Below, one piece after another: positions 27,735 to 37,750 of a stretch of 64,000 nt of DNA (positions are counted from its first letter, which is position 1; each line of letters starts with the position of its first letter). The DNA comes from Vagococcus humatus (lineage in GTDB: Bacteria; Bacillota; Bacilli; Lactobacillales; Vagococcaceae): NCBI RefSeq assembly GCF_003950325.1, contig NZ_PXZH01000002.1:62001-126000 (forward strand), written 5' to 3'. Below the pieces are notes generated by a model, which was not told the DNA's origin, did not search any database, and saw nothing but the letters and a program-made list of their open reading frames with translations. A program made the position numbers and the translations under genes.

Positions 27735-28637
27735 ATGAATAAAAAAGGATGTGGGAAACCATATTGTTTTACACAATATGCCTATATGAAATTTAATAAA
27801 TTAAGTCTAATAGTGCTTGTCGGTGGGCTGTTTGTTTTATTAACAAGTTGCCGCTCAGCAGCAACACCAGAACAAGCCGGAGTTCTTTATGTGAACCAAT
27901 TAATTTACGCTGATCAAGATCCTCGTTTTAGTAAGACCTTTAAACAAGGAGATCAAGTTGTTCAATCTTTGGATAAAAAAAGAGATCGGTTGATGAAAGA
28001 ATTAGTGACTAATCTTAGCCTTGGAGCAGATGTGTCGCAAAAACAAAAAGAAGCTTTAGGGAAAACTTGGTATGATAGTATTCAAAAGAAAACGTCTTAT
28101 GAAATTGACCAAGTCAAAGTTATTAAGAAAAAAACAGACTATCAAGTTTTTTACCAAGTAAAAGGATTAGATTTTACCCAAGTTTATACTGAAACGATGA
28201 ATCAATTGATTACAGAAATGCTTAAAGATGAAAAATTAGCACAAGATAATCAACGGTTAAATGCTTTAACCATGAAGCTTTTAACGAAAGAATTAAAACA
28301 AGCTCCTGTAAAGAAAGAGTCTCTAAAAGTTTCTCTTCGGTTTAAACGGGTAGGAAAACAGTGGGAAATGGTCGAGATGAGTCAAAATGAAACAGACGTG
28401 GCTAATGTGTTATTAGCCTTTATGGTAGGATCAAATAATGTAGAACATTATACAGAAGAAATGAGTTTAGCTGTAAAAAATTCATTAGAGGCTGCCTATC
28501 AAAAAGTGAGAGGAAAAGAATTGCAACCAGAGAATCAACTATCTGAGGAAAAGTCAAAAGAATCTAAAAAGAAGGAAAAAAAATCAGATCCTCAAACGAA
28601 AGAGGAAGTTGAAACAGTTGAAACTTATGAAAAATAA
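27735..28637 (+). CDS. Lipoprotein of unknown function (DUF5105-like)
   Basis: The frame from ATG 27735 has 300 residues. The signal peptide proper looks like KFNKLSLIVLVGGLFVLLTSC, with lipobox LTSC and Cys39, so export with a lipid anchor on the outer membrane face is expected. An ATG at 27786, just before that segment, is an alternative start, but neither has a strong ribosome binding site. The mature part is Lys/Gln/Glu-rich with two repeated-looking halves, and the last 40 residues are a charged, low-complexity tail. Similar Lactobacillales lipoproteins are grouped as DUF5105. No function is known. A terminator follows. Confidence 0.65.
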   Translation: MNKKGCGKPYCFTQYAYMKFNKLSLIVLVGGLFVLLTSCRSAATPEQAGVLYVNQLIYADQDPRFSKTFKQGDQVVQSLDKKRDRLMKELVTNLSLGADVSQKQKEALGKTWYDSIQKKTSYEIDQVKVIKKKTDYQVFYQVKGLDFTQVYTETMNQLITEMLKDEKLAQDNQRLNALTMKLLTKELKQAPVKKESLKVSLRFKRVGKQWEMVEMSQNETDVANVLLAFMVGSNNVEHYTEEMSLAVKNSLEAAYQKVRGKELQPENQLSEEKSKESKKKEKKSDPQTKEEVETVETYEK

Positions 28638-28668
28638 ACAAGCCAAATCCTTGGCTTGTTTATTTTTT
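28636..28668 (+). terminator. Terminator after the lipoprotein gene
   Basis: AAACAAGCCAA pairs with TTGGCTTGTTT around an ATCC loop, followed by ATTTTTT. The hairpin overlaps the stop codon. Confidence 0.85.
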
Positions 28669-28719
28669 AGTTCCTCTCTATACATGGTATACTGAAGAAC
28701 GTAGGAGGATATTTCTGAA

Positions 28720-30498
28720 ATGAATGATGTAATAAAAAATAAATTAGCCTTGTTACCAGACCAACCTGGTTGTTATTTGATGAAAGATAAACATGGAAGT
28801 ATTATTTATGTAGGTAAAGCGAAGATTTTAAAAAATAGAGTTCGCTCCTATTTTACAGGTAGCCACGATACTAAGACAGAGAAGTTAGTCAGTGAGATTG
28901 CTGATTTTGAATATATTGTGACGGAGTCTAATATTGAGGCGTTGCTGTTAGAAATTAATTTGATTCAGCAAAATGATCCTAAATATAATATCATGTTAAA
29001 AGATGATAAAAGCTATCCATTTATTAAAATAACTCATGAAAAGTATCCGAGATTATTGATCACTCGTAAAGTCAAAAAAGACAAAGCTTTATATTTTGGT
29101 CCTTATCCAGATGTTAGAGCAGCTAATGAAACTAAAAAGTTATTAGACCGGTTATATCCTTTACGTAAATGCAAAGTGTTACCAAAGGAAGTTTGTCTAT
29201 ACTATCATATGGGTCAATGTTTAGCTCCCTGTGTCTTTAATGTTGAGAGGCAAGTATATGAAGAGATGGTTGAAGAAATTAAACGATTTTTAAAGGGAGA
29301 ATACGAGCCTATCCAACAAGCACTAGAAGAGGATATGCGACAAGCAGCAGAAGCGTTAGAATTTGAGCGGGCAGCTGAACTAAGAGATCAAGTAGCAGCT
29401 ATTCAAACAGTTATGACTAAACAACGAATGACTAATACAGATTTTGTGGACCGAGATGTGTTTGGTTATGCAGTAGATAAAGGCTGGATGTGCGTCCAAG
29501 TATTTTTTGTTAGACAGGGAAAAATGATTAAAAGAGATGTTTCTATTTTTCCTTTTTATAATGAGGCAGAAGAAGATTTCTTAACCTTTATCGGTCAATT
29601 TTATCAAGAAGATCAACATTTTATTCCTAAAGAAGTGTTTATTCCTGACCGAGTGGATTTGACCAGTGTTGAGGCTCTTTTAAATACAAAAGTTTTCCAA
29701 CCAAAACGTGGAGAGAAAAAAAAGTTAGTAGCTTTAGCAGATAAAAATGCAACGGTATCTTTGCAACAAAAATTTGATTTAATTGAAAGAAAAGAAGAGC
29801 GAACTCTGGGAGCAGTTGAAAGATTAGGTAAAGCAATGCAGATTCCTAATCCTGTTCGAATAGAAGCCTTTGATAACTCTAATATTATGGGAACTAGTCC
29901 AGTTTCTGCTATGGTTGTTTTTATAGATGGAAAACCGGCTAAAAAAGAATATCGCCGGTATAAAATTAAAACGGTGGTCGGCCCAGATGACTATGCCTCT
30001 ATGCGAGAAGTTATTTACCGAAGATATTCTAGGGTGTTGACAGAAGATTTACCTTTACCAGATTTAATTTTAATTGATGGGGGAAAAGGACAAGTAGATG
30101 CTGCTTTAGATGTTTTGAATAACCAACTGGGTTTAGATGTACCCATTGCAGGATTAGCTAAAAACGATAAACATAAAACTAGTGAATTGTTATTTGGCTC
30201 TAATCTAGAGGTAGTCCCTTTAAAACGTAATTCCTCTGAATTTTTTCTATTACAACGGATTCAAGATGAGGTTCACCGATTTGCTATTACCTTTCATCGG
30301 CAAGTGCGTAGTAAGAATACCTTTGCTTCTTCTTTAGATGATATTTCAGGTTTAGGACCTAAAAGAAAGCAACAATTATTTAAAACGTTTAAATCTGTTA
30401 AAAAAATTCGAGAAGCTAGTGTGGATGAGTTAATTCAGCAAAGTGGCTTGCCAAAATCAGTCGCCCAAAATGTTTATGATCATTTTCATCAAGAGTAA
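28720..30498 (+). CDS. uvrC: Excinuclease ABC subunit C
   Basis: A 592-residue UvrC of normal length. It has the GIY-YIG nuclease domain at the start ([19 protein letters not shown]) for the 3' incision, a Cys pattern in the middle (LRKCK, QCLAPC), a UvrB-binding UVR motif ([14 protein letters not shown] near residue 215), the RNase H-like domain ([19 protein letters not shown]) for the 5' incision, and C-terminal helix-hairpin-helix repeats ([13 protein letters not shown]). It makes both cuts around bulky DNA lesions after UvrAB loading. A good GGAGG precedes the ATG. Confidence 0.97.
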   Translation: MNDVIKNKLALLPDQPGCYLMKDKHGSIIYVGKAKILKNRVRSYFTGSHDTKTEKLVSEIADFEYIVTESNIEALLLEINLIQQNDPKYNIMLKDDKSYPFIKITHEKYPRLLITRKVKKDKALYFGPYPDVRAANETKKLLDRLYPLRKCKVLPKEVCLYYHMGQCLAPCVFNVERQVYEEMVEEIKRFLKGEYEPIQQALEEDMRQAAEALEFERAAELRDQVAAIQTVMTKQRMTNTDFVDRDVFGYAVDKGWMCVQVFFVRQGKMIKRDVSIFPFYNEAEEDFLTFIGQFYQEDQHFIPKEVFIPDRVDLTSVEALLNTKVFQPKRGEKKKLVALADKNATVSLQQKFDLIERKEERTLGAVERLGKAMQIPNPVRIEAFDNSNIMGTSPVSAMVVFIDGKPAKKEYRRYKIKTVVGPDDYASMREVIYRRYSRVLTEDLPLPDLILIDGGKGQVDAALDVLNNQLGLDVPIAGLAKNDKHKTSELLFGSNLEVVPLKRNSSEFFLLQRIQDEVHRFAITFHRQVRSKNTFASSLDDISGLGPKRKQQLFKTFKSVKKIREASVDELIQQSGLPKSVAQNVYDHFHQE

Positions 30499-30701
30499 CG
30501 TTGGTACCAAATTCTGAATAATTTATTAAGACGGTAGAAAAAAGTAAAGTTTAATGGTACAATTTTTTTAACTTATCGAGACAGCACCGAATGAGTAGCT
30601 GACATACCTTGATTTAAATTGTTATTCTAATAAGTATCTAGTTGTTATCATTCTAGATGAAAGAATACAGGTAAGAAAAATAGAAAGCTGGAAGTGTACT
30701 T

Positions 30702-31004
30702 ATGGGAAGAATTGTTATTGAGTTAATTTGTAGTGTCCTTATGTTAGTTTCGATTGGTGGCTATTTTAAGTTATTAGCTAAATATCGTAACCAGGCAGAA
30801 GGATTTAAAATTTTAGCCAATGCTAGTCAAGTGACCTTTAGTGCTTTTATTATTGGTTTTGCTTTGATTATGATTTGGATTAATGTTTTAGGTTTAACAC
30901 GAGGGAAATTTATTTTAAGTATGATGTATCATGCTACTTTTGTCAGTGTAGTTAATGTGTTAAGTATCTTATATTACAGTAAAACACTAGACTCTAAAAA
31001 ATAG
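30702..31004 (+). CDS. Small membrane protein of unknown function
   Basis: A 100-residue protein with about three hydrophobic segments (near residues 4-22, 43-65 and 75-94) joined by short basic loops. GGAAG lies upstream of the ATG and a terminator follows, so it is a single-gene unit between uvrC and the nucleoside hydrolase gene. No catalytic motif is visible and I do not recognise the family. The 200 bp before it contains a TACAAT -10-like box but nothing else clear. Confidence 0.55.
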   Translation: MGRIVIELICSVLMLVSIGGYFKLLAKYRNQAEGFKILANASQVTFSAFIIGFALIMIWINVLGLTRGKFILSMMYHATFVSVVNVLSILYYSKTLDSKK

Positions 31005-31035
31005 TGCCAATTGAATAAATAAAGGATAATCAGTC

Positions 31036-31076
31036 CAAACAACATCTTTCATAACAAAAAGATGTTGTTTTTTTTG
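31036..31076 (+). terminator. Terminator after the small membrane protein gene
   Basis: AACAACATCTTT pairs with AAGATGTTGTT and is followed by a T run. Confidence 0.85.
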
Positions 31077-31149
31077 TCTAGTAAATAGGTAAAAAGTTTT
31101 TAAAATCACTATAATATAGTATTCTTAACATAGCTAAGGAGGAGAAGTT

Positions 31150-32061
31150 ATGAGAGAGAAACGACCAATTATTATTGATACTGACCCTGGAATAGATGAT
31201 GCTGTGGCATTAGCTTTTGCTTTGTTTTCTGAGGAGCTAGAGGTTAAATTGATTACAACTGTGGCAGGTAATGTATCTTGTCCACAAGTAACAGAAAACA
31301 CATTAAAATTATTAACTTTTTTTGATAAAGAGGTTCTGGTTGCCAAAGGAGCTAATCAGCCACTTGTGCAGCCGCAAATAGATGCTAGTGAGATTCACGG
31401 GGATAGTGGGTTAGCGGGCTTTGAATGGAAAGAGTATAACCGTCAATTATTGACAGAAGTGCCAGCTGCTATAGCTATTCATCAAGCTATTCAACAGTCA
31501 AGTGAGCCAGTCACTTTACTAGCTTTAGCTCCTCTAACCAACATTGCTTTGTGGTTACGTTTATTTGAAGAAGATAAAGAAAAAATAGCAGAGTTAGTCA
31601 TTATGGGAGGCGCAACAGGAAGAGGAAACTCTGGTAATTTTTCTGAGTTTAACTTTCATGCAGATCCAGAAGCAGCTGAGATAGTGTTAAATAGCCAACT
31701 CCCTATTACATTACTACCTTTAGAAATCGGAAATAAAGCTCGGTTAACTTCTGAAACGATTAAACAAGTTAAAAAGGCAGGAAAAACAGGTAAAATGTTA
31801 TCCCAATTGTTTGAACATTACCGAGGAGGAGATATTGTCACTGGTTTATCTATGTATGATAGTACTACTTTGGTTTATTTATTAGCACCACATCTAGTGG
31901 AAACCACCCCTTGTCAAATGGCTATTGAGCTAGCTGGTCAAGTGACACGCGGGGCTTCCAGTGTAACGTTTATTGAAGAATCTTCCTGTCAATTAGTAAC
32001 TGATATTCAAGTTGAAGAGTTTCAGCAATGGTTTTTACAACAAGTAAGTCAGTGTGGTTAA
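31150..32061 (+). CDS. Inosine/uridine-type nucleoside hydrolase
   Basis: A 303-residue member of the IUNH family. The N-terminal Ca2+-binding aspartate cluster IIDTDPGIDDA is at residues 8-18, and the expected downstream landmarks are present (VTLLALAPLTNIA, IMGGATGRGNSGNFSEFNFHADPEAA). The family hydrolyses N-glycosidic bonds of ribonucleosides to base plus ribose in the cytoplasm. It resembles the RihA/RihB/RihC group, but pyrimidine versus purine preference cannot be set by eye, so no symbol is given. GGAGGAG precedes the ATG. It appears monocistronic. Confidence 0.9.
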   Translation: MREKRPIIIDTDPGIDDAVALAFALFSEELEVKLITTVAGNVSCPQVTENTLKLLTFFDKEVLVAKGANQPLVQPQIDASEIHGDSGLAGFEWKEYNRQLLTEVPAAIAIHQAIQQSSEPVTLLALAPLTNIALWLRLFEEDKEKIAELVIMGGATGRGNSGNFSEFNFHADPEAAEIVLNSQLPITLLPLEIGNKARLTSETIKQVKKAGKTGKMLSQLFEHYRGGDIVTGLSMYDSTTLVYLLAPHLVETTPCQMAIELAGQVTRGASSVTFIEESSCQLVTDIQVEEFQQWFLQQVSQCG

Positions 32062-32126
32062 GGAAATGTTCATGTTTTTTTCTTGCGTATCTGTACAAAA
32101 AATGATAATCTTTATTAGGTTTCAAA

Positions 32127-32141
32127 TCGTAAACTTTACGT
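32127..32141 (+). promoter_or_regulatory. Zur-type operator before the zinc transporter genes
   Basis: TCGTAAACTTTACGT is a 7-1-7 inverted repeat one base from the B. subtilis Zur box (TCGTAATnATTACGA family). It lies about 20 bp before the ATP-binding subunit gene. Regulation by zinc through a Fur-family repressor is inferred. Confidence 0.6.
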
Positions 32142-32162
32142 TTTGTTAAAGGAGGGGAATCG

Positions 32163-32843
32163 ATGCATTATGTACAAGTTGAAAATTTAACATTTTATTA
32201 CGGAGAAGAGCCGGTATTAGAGGACATCTCCTATCATATTGATCCAGGTGAGTTTGTAATTTTAACTGGTGAAAACGGAGCAGCTAAGTCAACTCTAATT
32301 AGAAATACATTAGGCTTGTTGAAGCCGGCAGCAGGTAAGATTACCTTATCAAAAGTCAATCAGGAAAATGAGCCTTTAAGTGTGGGGTATATTCCTCAAC
32401 AGATTGCTTCGTTTAATGCAGGCTTTCCAAGTACTGTACTGGAATTAGTTCAGTCTGGACGATTTTCTAGAGGCAAGTGGTTCAAACCTTTAGATAAACG
32501 AGACCATCAACATGTTGAACGGGCCTTAAAATCTGTGGATATGTGGAATATGCGACATAAGCGAGTAGGAGAACTTTCAGGAGGTCAAAAGCAACGTATT
32601 TGTTTAGCTCGTGTTTTTGCCACAGATCCTGATTTATTTATTTTTGATGAGCCTACTACTGGGATGGATGAAAAATCACGCACTCAATTTTATGAATTAT
32701 TGCAACATAATGCTCATGATCACGGCAAAGCTATTTTAATGGTGACCCATGAGCATGAAGAAGTAAAACAATATGCAGATCGTCATATTCATTTAGTGCG
32801 AAAGGAGGATTCTGAATGGAGATGTTTTCATTTGAGTTCATGA
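32163..32843 (+). CDS. adcC: Zinc ABC transporter ATP-binding protein
   Basis: A 226-residue ATPase that powers zinc (possibly manganese) import. It has Walker A GENGAAKS near residue 38, the signature LSGGQKQR near 140, Walker B DLFIFDEP, and the H-loop in MVTHEH. Ala replaces the Gly before the Walker A Lys; I recall the same in streptococcal AdcC proteins, so this is probably a family trait. The ATG follows AAAGGAGGGG and a Zur-type box. The permease gene overlaps it by 28 bp. No substrate-binding lipoprotein gene is adjacent, so it must be encoded elsewhere. Confidence 0.85.
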   Translation: MHYVQVENLTFYYGEEPVLEDISYHIDPGEFVILTGENGAAKSTLIRNTLGLLKPAAGKITLSKVNQENEPLSVGYIPQQIASFNAGFPSTVLELVQSGRFSRGKWFKPLDKRDHQHVERALKSVDMWNMRHKRVGELSGGQKQRICLARVFATDPDLFIFDEPTTGMDEKSRTQFYELLQHNAHDHGKAILMVTHEHEEVKQYADRHIHLVRKEDSEWRCFHLSS

Positions 32844-33622
32844 GAAAAGCTTGGTTAGCTGCTGGTTTTATGGCTGTTATTGCACCGATGTTAGGTGTTT
32901 TCTTAGTGGTTAGACGTCAGTCTTTATTAGCAGATACCTTGTCTCATGTTTCTTTAGCAGGAATTGCGTTAGGTTTTTTTCTTAATCAAAATCCAACCAT
33001 GACCACTTTATTAGTAGTTATTATTTCTGCTGTTGTTTTAGAATATTTAAGAACGATGTATCAAAGCTATTCAGAAGTATCTACTGCTATTCTCATGTCT
33101 GGTGGCTTAGCTGTGGCACTGTTACTCATGAGTTTGACCAAAGATAATGCTCCTATGAAAATTAATCAGTATTTATTTGGCTCTATCATAACGATTAGTC
33201 AATCACAAGTTAAAGTATTAGGTGTATTATTTGTTATTATTATTTTGCTATTTCTGTTGTTTAAACGCCCGATGTATGTGTTAACCTTTGATGAAGATAC
33301 TGCTCATGTAGATGGACTGCCCGTTCATAGAATGTCACTTTTGTTTAATATTATAACCGGAGTAGCAATTACGCTGATGATTCCTATTGCAGGAGCTTTA
33401 TTAGTATCTGCTATCATGATTTTACCGGCTACTATTGCGATGAACTTAGGGAAAAGTTTCAATCGAGTGATTTTTTCGAGTATTGTGATTGGTTTAATTG
33501 GCATGCTATCTGGACTAGTATTTTCTTACCAATTAAATACCCCGCCTGGAGCAACTATTACTTTAGTATTTATTGCCATATTAGCTTTAGTTTCATTGGG
33601 ACAAAAAATTCGTCATAAGTAA
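32816..33622 (+). CDS. adcB: Zinc ABC transporter permease
   Basis: A 268-residue membrane protein with about eight hydrophobic segments, of the ZnuB/AdcB/MntB ABC-3 permease family. Typical features are [18 protein letters not shown] near residue 28 and an EEA-like coupling loop region near [13 protein letters not shown]. The start overlaps the end of adcC by 28 bp and follows GGAGG. The family carries Zn2+ or Mn2+ from a surface lipoprotein inward; the upstream Zur-type box makes zinc the better guess. A terminator overlaps the stop codon. Confidence 0.85.
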   Translation: MEMFSFEFMRKAWLAAGFMAVIAPMLGVFLVVRRQSLLADTLSHVSLAGIALGFFLNQNPTMTTLLVVIISAVVLEYLRTMYQSYSEVSTAILMSGGLAVALLLMSLTKDNAPMKINQYLFGSIITISQSQVKVLGVLFVIIILLFLLFKRPMYVLTFDEDTAHVDGLPVHRMSLLFNIITGVAITLMIPIAGALLVSAIMILPATIAMNLGKSFNRVIFSSIVIGLIGMLSGLVFSYQLNTPPGATITLVFIAILALVSLGQKIRHK

Positions 33623-33657
33623 AAGGAGAAGATTAAAAGACTTCTCCTTTATTTTTT
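33622..33657 (+). terminator. Terminator after the zinc transporter genes
   Basis: AAAGGAGAAG pairs with CTTCTCCTTT around ATTAAAAGA, then ATTTTTTTAT. Confidence 0.85.
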
Positions 33658-33762
33658 TATTATAATTACGAACGTTTTCTGTTAAAATTCATTTAGTACT
33701 ATGATTTTGTTCAGTTTAATCATATAATTGAATGGAAAGTCACAGCAAGTAGGAGGAAAATC

Positions 33763-34581
33763 ATGAAGGTTAGAAGAAGTGAACGACTAATCGATATGAC
33801 GCAATATTTATTAGAACATCCACGAACATTAATATCACTGACTTTTTTTGTGAAAAGATACGGAGCAGCCAAGTCTTCAATTAGTGAAGATTTAGGGATT
33901 GTGAAAAAAACTTTTCATGAAAGAGGGACTGGGATTTTAGAAACTATTGCAGGAGCAGCTGGGGGAGTGCAGTTTATCCCTTCTATATCAGAAGAAGAAG
34001 CTCATGCAACTATTTTGTCACTATGCGACAGATTATCAGAAAGTGACCGCTTATTACCAGGAGGCTATGTTTATCTGTCTGATTTATTAGGAGAACCTAG
34101 TTTACTTAGAAAAATTGGTCAAATTATTGCAGCCAAATATAAAGATCAAGAAATCGATGCTGTTATGACAGTGGCAACTAAAGGGGTGCCTATTGCTCAG
34201 GCTGTTTCTTATCATTTGAATGTGCCTTTTGTTATTGTTCGTCGGGACTCTAAAATTACTGAAGGATCAACAGTGAGTGTTAATTATGTTTCTGGTTCTT
34301 CTCAACGAATTGAAAAAATGGAATTATCTAAAAGAAGTTTAAAACGTGGTTCACGTGTTTTAGTAGTAGATGATTTTATGAAAGGTGGCGGAACAGTGAA
34401 TGGGATGACTGGTTTGATTGAAGAATTTGAAGCAGAACTAGTTGGCATTACTGTTTTTGCTGAGTCAAGTTTTAGTGGGCGACGTGTGGTAGATGATTAT
34501 CAATCATTATTGTGTGTAGAAGAAGTAGATACTCATACTAAGACAATTAAAGTCGTACCAGGAACTTATTTTGATAAGTAA
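33763..34581 (+). CDS. purR: Purine operon regulator PurR (Bacillus type)
   Basis: A 272-residue protein with an N-terminal winged helix (residues about 1-73: RRSERLIDMTQYLLEHP) and a phosphoribosyltransferase-like domain with the PRPP motif VLVVDDFMKGGGT near residues 199-211. In Bacilli PurR binds PurBoxes and represses or activates purine genes depending on PRPP, without catalysing phosphoribosyl transfer. The upstream region contains ACGAACGTTTT (33668-33678), only weakly like a PurBox. GGAGG lies before the ATG. purR-glmU-prs is a conserved arrangement in Bacilli, and prs makes the PRPP that PurR senses. Confidence 0.95.
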   Translation: MKVRRSERLIDMTQYLLEHPRTLISLTFFVKRYGAAKSSISEDLGIVKKTFHERGTGILETIAGAAGGVQFIPSISEEEAHATILSLCDRLSESDRLLPGGYVYLSDLLGEPSLLRKIGQIIAAKYKDQEIDAVMTVATKGVPIAQAVSYHLNVPFVIVRRDSKITEGSTVSVNYVSGSSQRIEKMELSKRSLKRGSRVLVVDDFMKGGGTVNGMTGLIEEFEAELVGITVFAESSFSGRRVVDDYQSLLCVEEVDTHTKTIKVVPGTYFDK

Positions 34582-34611
34582 AGGGTTATTTATTAATGTG
34601 GAGGTAACAAG

Positions 34612-35991
34612 ATGAAAAAACGTTATGCGGTTATTTTAGCAGCTGGCCAAGGCTCACGCATGAAATCAAAGAAATATAAAGTATTACATGAAATTTTAGG
34701 TAAATCAATGGTTGAACATGTGTTAACCCATGTAGAAAAATTAAATCCAGAAGTCATTGTAACAGTAGTTGGCTGTGGAGCTGAGCAAGTTAAAGAAAAA
34801 TTAGGCAACCGAACAGATTATGCCTTACAAGAAGAACAACTAGGGACAGGCCATGCTGTTTTGACAGCTGAACCATTTTTAGGGGATAAAGAAGGGACTA
34901 CTTTAGTTATTTGTGGGGATACTCCTTTGATTACAGGAGAAACAATTGATGCGTTATTTAAAGAACATGAAACAAGTGGGGCTAAAGCAACTATTTTAAC
35001 AGCCCATGCCGATAATCCTTATGCCTATGGTCGTATTATTCGCAATGAAAAAGGTCATGTTGCTAAAATTGTCGAAGAACGAGATGCAACGGAATCAGAA
35101 AGACTGGTACAAGAAATTAATACAGGTACTTTTTGTTTCGATAATCAAGCCCTATTTAAAGCGTTAAATCAAGTGGGCAATGACAATGACCAAGGTGAGT
35201 ATTACTTACCAGACGTAATTGGCATCTTAAAAGAAGCAGGAGAAATTATTTCTGCCTACCAAATGGCTGATATTCAAGAGTCAATTGGAGTTAATGACCG
35301 AGTGGCTTTAGCTAAAGCCACCCAAACTATGGTTCAACGTGTTAACGAAAAGCATATGAGACAAGGGGTTACATTGATTGATCCGAGTCATACCTATATT
35401 GATAGTGAGGTTGTAATTGGTCCTGATACAATTATTGAGCCAGGAGTGTTTATAAAAGGCAACACAGTGATTGGGAGAGATTGTTTAATTGGAAGTAACA
35501 GTGTGATTGTAGATAGTGACTTATCTGACTCTGTTCAGGTAACTTCTTCTACGATTGAGTCTAGTGTCATCCACTCTGGAGCAGATGTAGGCCCTTATGC
35601 TCATTTACGTCCTCAAACTGAGTTAATGGAAGATGTTCATATTGGTAATTTTGTTGAAATAAAGAAATCTAAAATTGGTAAAGGTACTAAAGTAGGGCAT
35701 TTGACTTATGTGGGAGATGCGACTTTAGGGGAAGAAATCAATGTAGGATGTGGGACTATTTTTGTTAATTACGATGGTAAAAACAAGTTCCATTCAACAG
35801 TGGGAGATCGTGCGTTTATTGGCTGTAACGCTAATATTATTTCCCCTGTTCATATTGGGAAAAACGCCTTTATAGCAGCAGGTTCTACTGTAACAAAAGA
35901 TGTACCTGAAAACGCTATGGCTATTGCTAGAAATCGTCAAGAAAATAAATTAGATTATGCAAAAAAATTACCTTATTCAGAAGACATCTAG
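34612..35991 (+). CDS. glmU: Bifunctional GlmU: GlcNAc-1-P uridyltransferase and GlcN-1-P acetyltransferase
   Basis: A 459-residue enzyme making UDP-GlcNAc for peptidoglycan and wall polymers. The N-terminal pyrophosphorylase domain has [18 protein letters not shown]. The C-terminal half is a left-handed beta helix of hexapeptide repeats (from about residue 250), with the acetyltransferase region [12 protein letters not shown] and GVGCG-like [13 protein letters not shown]. Length is normal. The ATG follows GGAGG, 30 bp after purR. Confidence 0.97.
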   Translation: MKKRYAVILAAGQGSRMKSKKYKVLHEILGKSMVEHVLTHVEKLNPEVIVTVVGCGAEQVKEKLGNRTDYALQEEQLGTGHAVLTAEPFLGDKEGTTLVICGDTPLITGETIDALFKEHETSGAKATILTAHADNPYAYGRIIRNEKGHVAKIVEERDATESERLVQEINTGTFCFDNQALFKALNQVGNDNDQGEYYLPDVIGILKEAGEIISAYQMADIQESIGVNDRVALAKATQTMVQRVNEKHMRQGVTLIDPSHTYIDSEVVIGPDTIIEPGVFIKGNTVIGRDCLIGSNSVIVDSDLSDSVQVTSSTIESSVIHSGADVGPYAHLRPQTELMEDVHIGNFVEIKKSKIGKGTKVGHLTYVGDATLGEEINVGCGTIFVNYDGKNKFHSTVGDRAFIGCNANIISPVHIGKNAFIAAGSTVTKDVPENAMAIARNRQENKLDYAKKLPYSEDI

Positions 35992-36078
35992 AATACCCCT
36001 TGATTTTTCACGGAAAAATGACTACTATTTATAAGGAAGTAAAAAAATATTCTCACCAAAAAGAAAGCGGAGGTCCTC

Positions 36079-37050
36079 ATGTCCAATCATTACTTTGATC
36101 CAAGATTGAAAATCTTTTCACTAAATTCAAATCGTCCATTAGCTGAAAAAATTGCAGCAGCTGTCGGTGTTGAATTAGGTAAATGTTCAGTGAAACAATT
36201 TAGCGATGGCGAAATCCAAATCAACATTGAAGAAAGTATTCGTGGTGATCATGTTTACTTAATTCAATCAACTAGTTCACCAGTTAACGACAACTTAATG
36301 GAGTTGTTAATTATGATGGATGCTTTACGTCGTGCAAGTGCCAAAACAATTAATGTGGTACTTCCTTACTACGGTTATGCTCGTCAAGACCGTAAAGCTC
36401 GTTCTCGTGAACCAATTACAGCGAAATTGGTAGCTAATATGATTACAGCTGCAGGAGCAGATCGTGTGTTAACGCTTGACTTACATGCATCTCAAATTCA
36501 AGGTTTCTTTGATATTCCTGTTGACCATTTAATGGCAGCTCCTTTATTAGCAGATTACTTTATGGAACATAACTACGTTGGAGACGATACAGTGATTGTC
36601 TCACCTGATCATGGTGGTGTTACACGTGCTCGTAAATTGGCAGAATTTTTAGGTTCTCCAATTGCTATTATTGATAAACGTCGTCCAAAAGCAAATGTTG
36701 CAGAAGTGATGAACATTATTGGTAATGTAGAAGGCAAAAAATGTATCATGATCGATGACATGATTGACACAGCTGGGACAATTACTCTAGCTGCTTCAGC
36801 TTTAACTGAAGCTGGCGCTACAGAAGTTGTAGCTTGTTGTACACATCCGGTTTTATCAGGTCCTGCTTTGACAAGATTAGAAGAATCATCTATCAAGCAA
36901 GTAATCGTTACAGATTCTATTAACTTACCAGATGATCGTAAGATTGATAAAATTGTTGAAGTAAGTGTGGGCGAATTAATTGGTGATGCAATTAAAAGAA
37001 TTCATGAAAATAAACCAGTTAGTCCTTTGTTTGAAACTAAAAAAATGTAA
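36079..37050 (+). CDS. prs: Ribose-phosphate pyrophosphokinase
   Basis: A 323-residue class I PRPP synthetase. Landmarks are the flexible catalytic loop around [17 protein letters not shown] (residues about 94-110), the Mg2+-binding [11 protein letters not shown], and the PRPP loop [12 protein letters not shown] near 216-227. It transfers pyrophosphate from ATP to ribose-5-phosphate, feeding purine, pyrimidine, NAD, His and Trp synthesis. GGAGG precedes the ATG. Its product is the effector of PurR, encoded two genes upstream. Confidence 0.97.
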   Translation: MSNHYFDPRLKIFSLNSNRPLAEKIAAAVGVELGKCSVKQFSDGEIQINIEESIRGDHVYLIQSTSSPVNDNLMELLIMMDALRRASAKTINVVLPYYGYARQDRKARSREPITAKLVANMITAAGADRVLTLDLHASQIQGFFDIPVDHLMAAPLLADYFMEHNYVGDDTVIVSPDHGGVTRARKLAEFLGSPIAIIDKRRPKANVAEVMNIIGNVEGKKCIMIDDMIDTAGTITLAASALTEAGATEVVACCTHPVLSGPALTRLEESSIKQVIVTDSINLPDDRKIDKIVEVSVGELIGDAIKRIHENKPVSPLFETKKM

Positions 37051-37051
37051 G

Positions 37052-37090
37052 AAAAAACCTTTAAGAGAATATTCTCTTAAAGGTTTTTTT
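37052..37090. terminator. Bidirectional terminator between prs and mscL
   Basis: AAAAAACCTTTAAGAGAATA faces its complement and ends in a T run on both strands. The mscL stop codon lies inside the hairpin. Confidence 0.9.
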
Positions 37091-37535
37091 CATCAGATGG
37101 TTGAGTAGCAGTTGGTGTTTCTTCTGTTTTAGCTACTTGATTTTGCACAGCTAGTAGATCTCTAATTTCTTTTAAATATTCTTGAGTTGGATCAACTTCT
37201 GGTACAACCTCTTCTTCTTCTTTTTCTAACATATTTCTAGCAGTGTTAGCTGCTTTGACGATTAAAAAGACAACAATGGCGGTAATTAAAAAGGTAATAA
37301 TAGCTGAAATAATAGCATCAAAGTCGAAAACCACTCCTTTAAATGCCACAGATAAACCTTTAATTTCCCCGTCTTTGTTACCAGTTAGTAATTTAATAGG
37401 TAACGCTACTAAAGGTGTAATTAAACCTTTAACAATAGAATCTACAATGGCGGTAAAAGCACCTCCGATAACAACCCCGACTGCTAAATCTAATACACTG
37501 CCTCGCATAATAAACTCTTTAAATTCTTTTAACAT
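37077..37535 (-). CDS. mscL: Large-conductance mechanosensitive channel
   Basis: A 152-residue protein with the MscL N-terminus FIMRGSVLDLAVGVVIGGAF, containing the pore-lining TM1 glycine-rich pattern, then TM2 (about residues 70-95), and a charged C-terminal helix ending in an acidic Glu cluster. MscL forms a pentamer in the membrane that opens under high tension during osmotic downshock. It converges with prs on a shared terminator. GGAAG lies upstream of the ATG. Confidence 0.95.
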   Translation of the reverse strand: MLKEFKEFIMRGSVLDLAVGVVIGGAFTAIVDSIVKGLITPLVALPIKLLTGNKDGEIKGLSVAFKGVVFDFDAIISAIITFLITAIVVFLIVKAANTARNMLEKEEEEVVPEVDPTQEYLKEIRDLLAVQNQVAKTEETPTATQPSDEKNL

Positions 37536-37750
37536 CTCGTCACTTCCTTTCCTTATTTATTGTCTTACTTAATATTATAGCTAAAATAAAAATTGAAGAA
37601 AACAAATATACTCACAGATATGCAATAACTCTGTTAATTGTGGGATAATCATACATGAAACATAAGGATTTAATTAAGAAGAATAGTTTCCGTTGTCAAG
37701 ATTAGTGAGATTGATTATGATAAGATTAGGAATAGAGAGGAGTTATGCAC

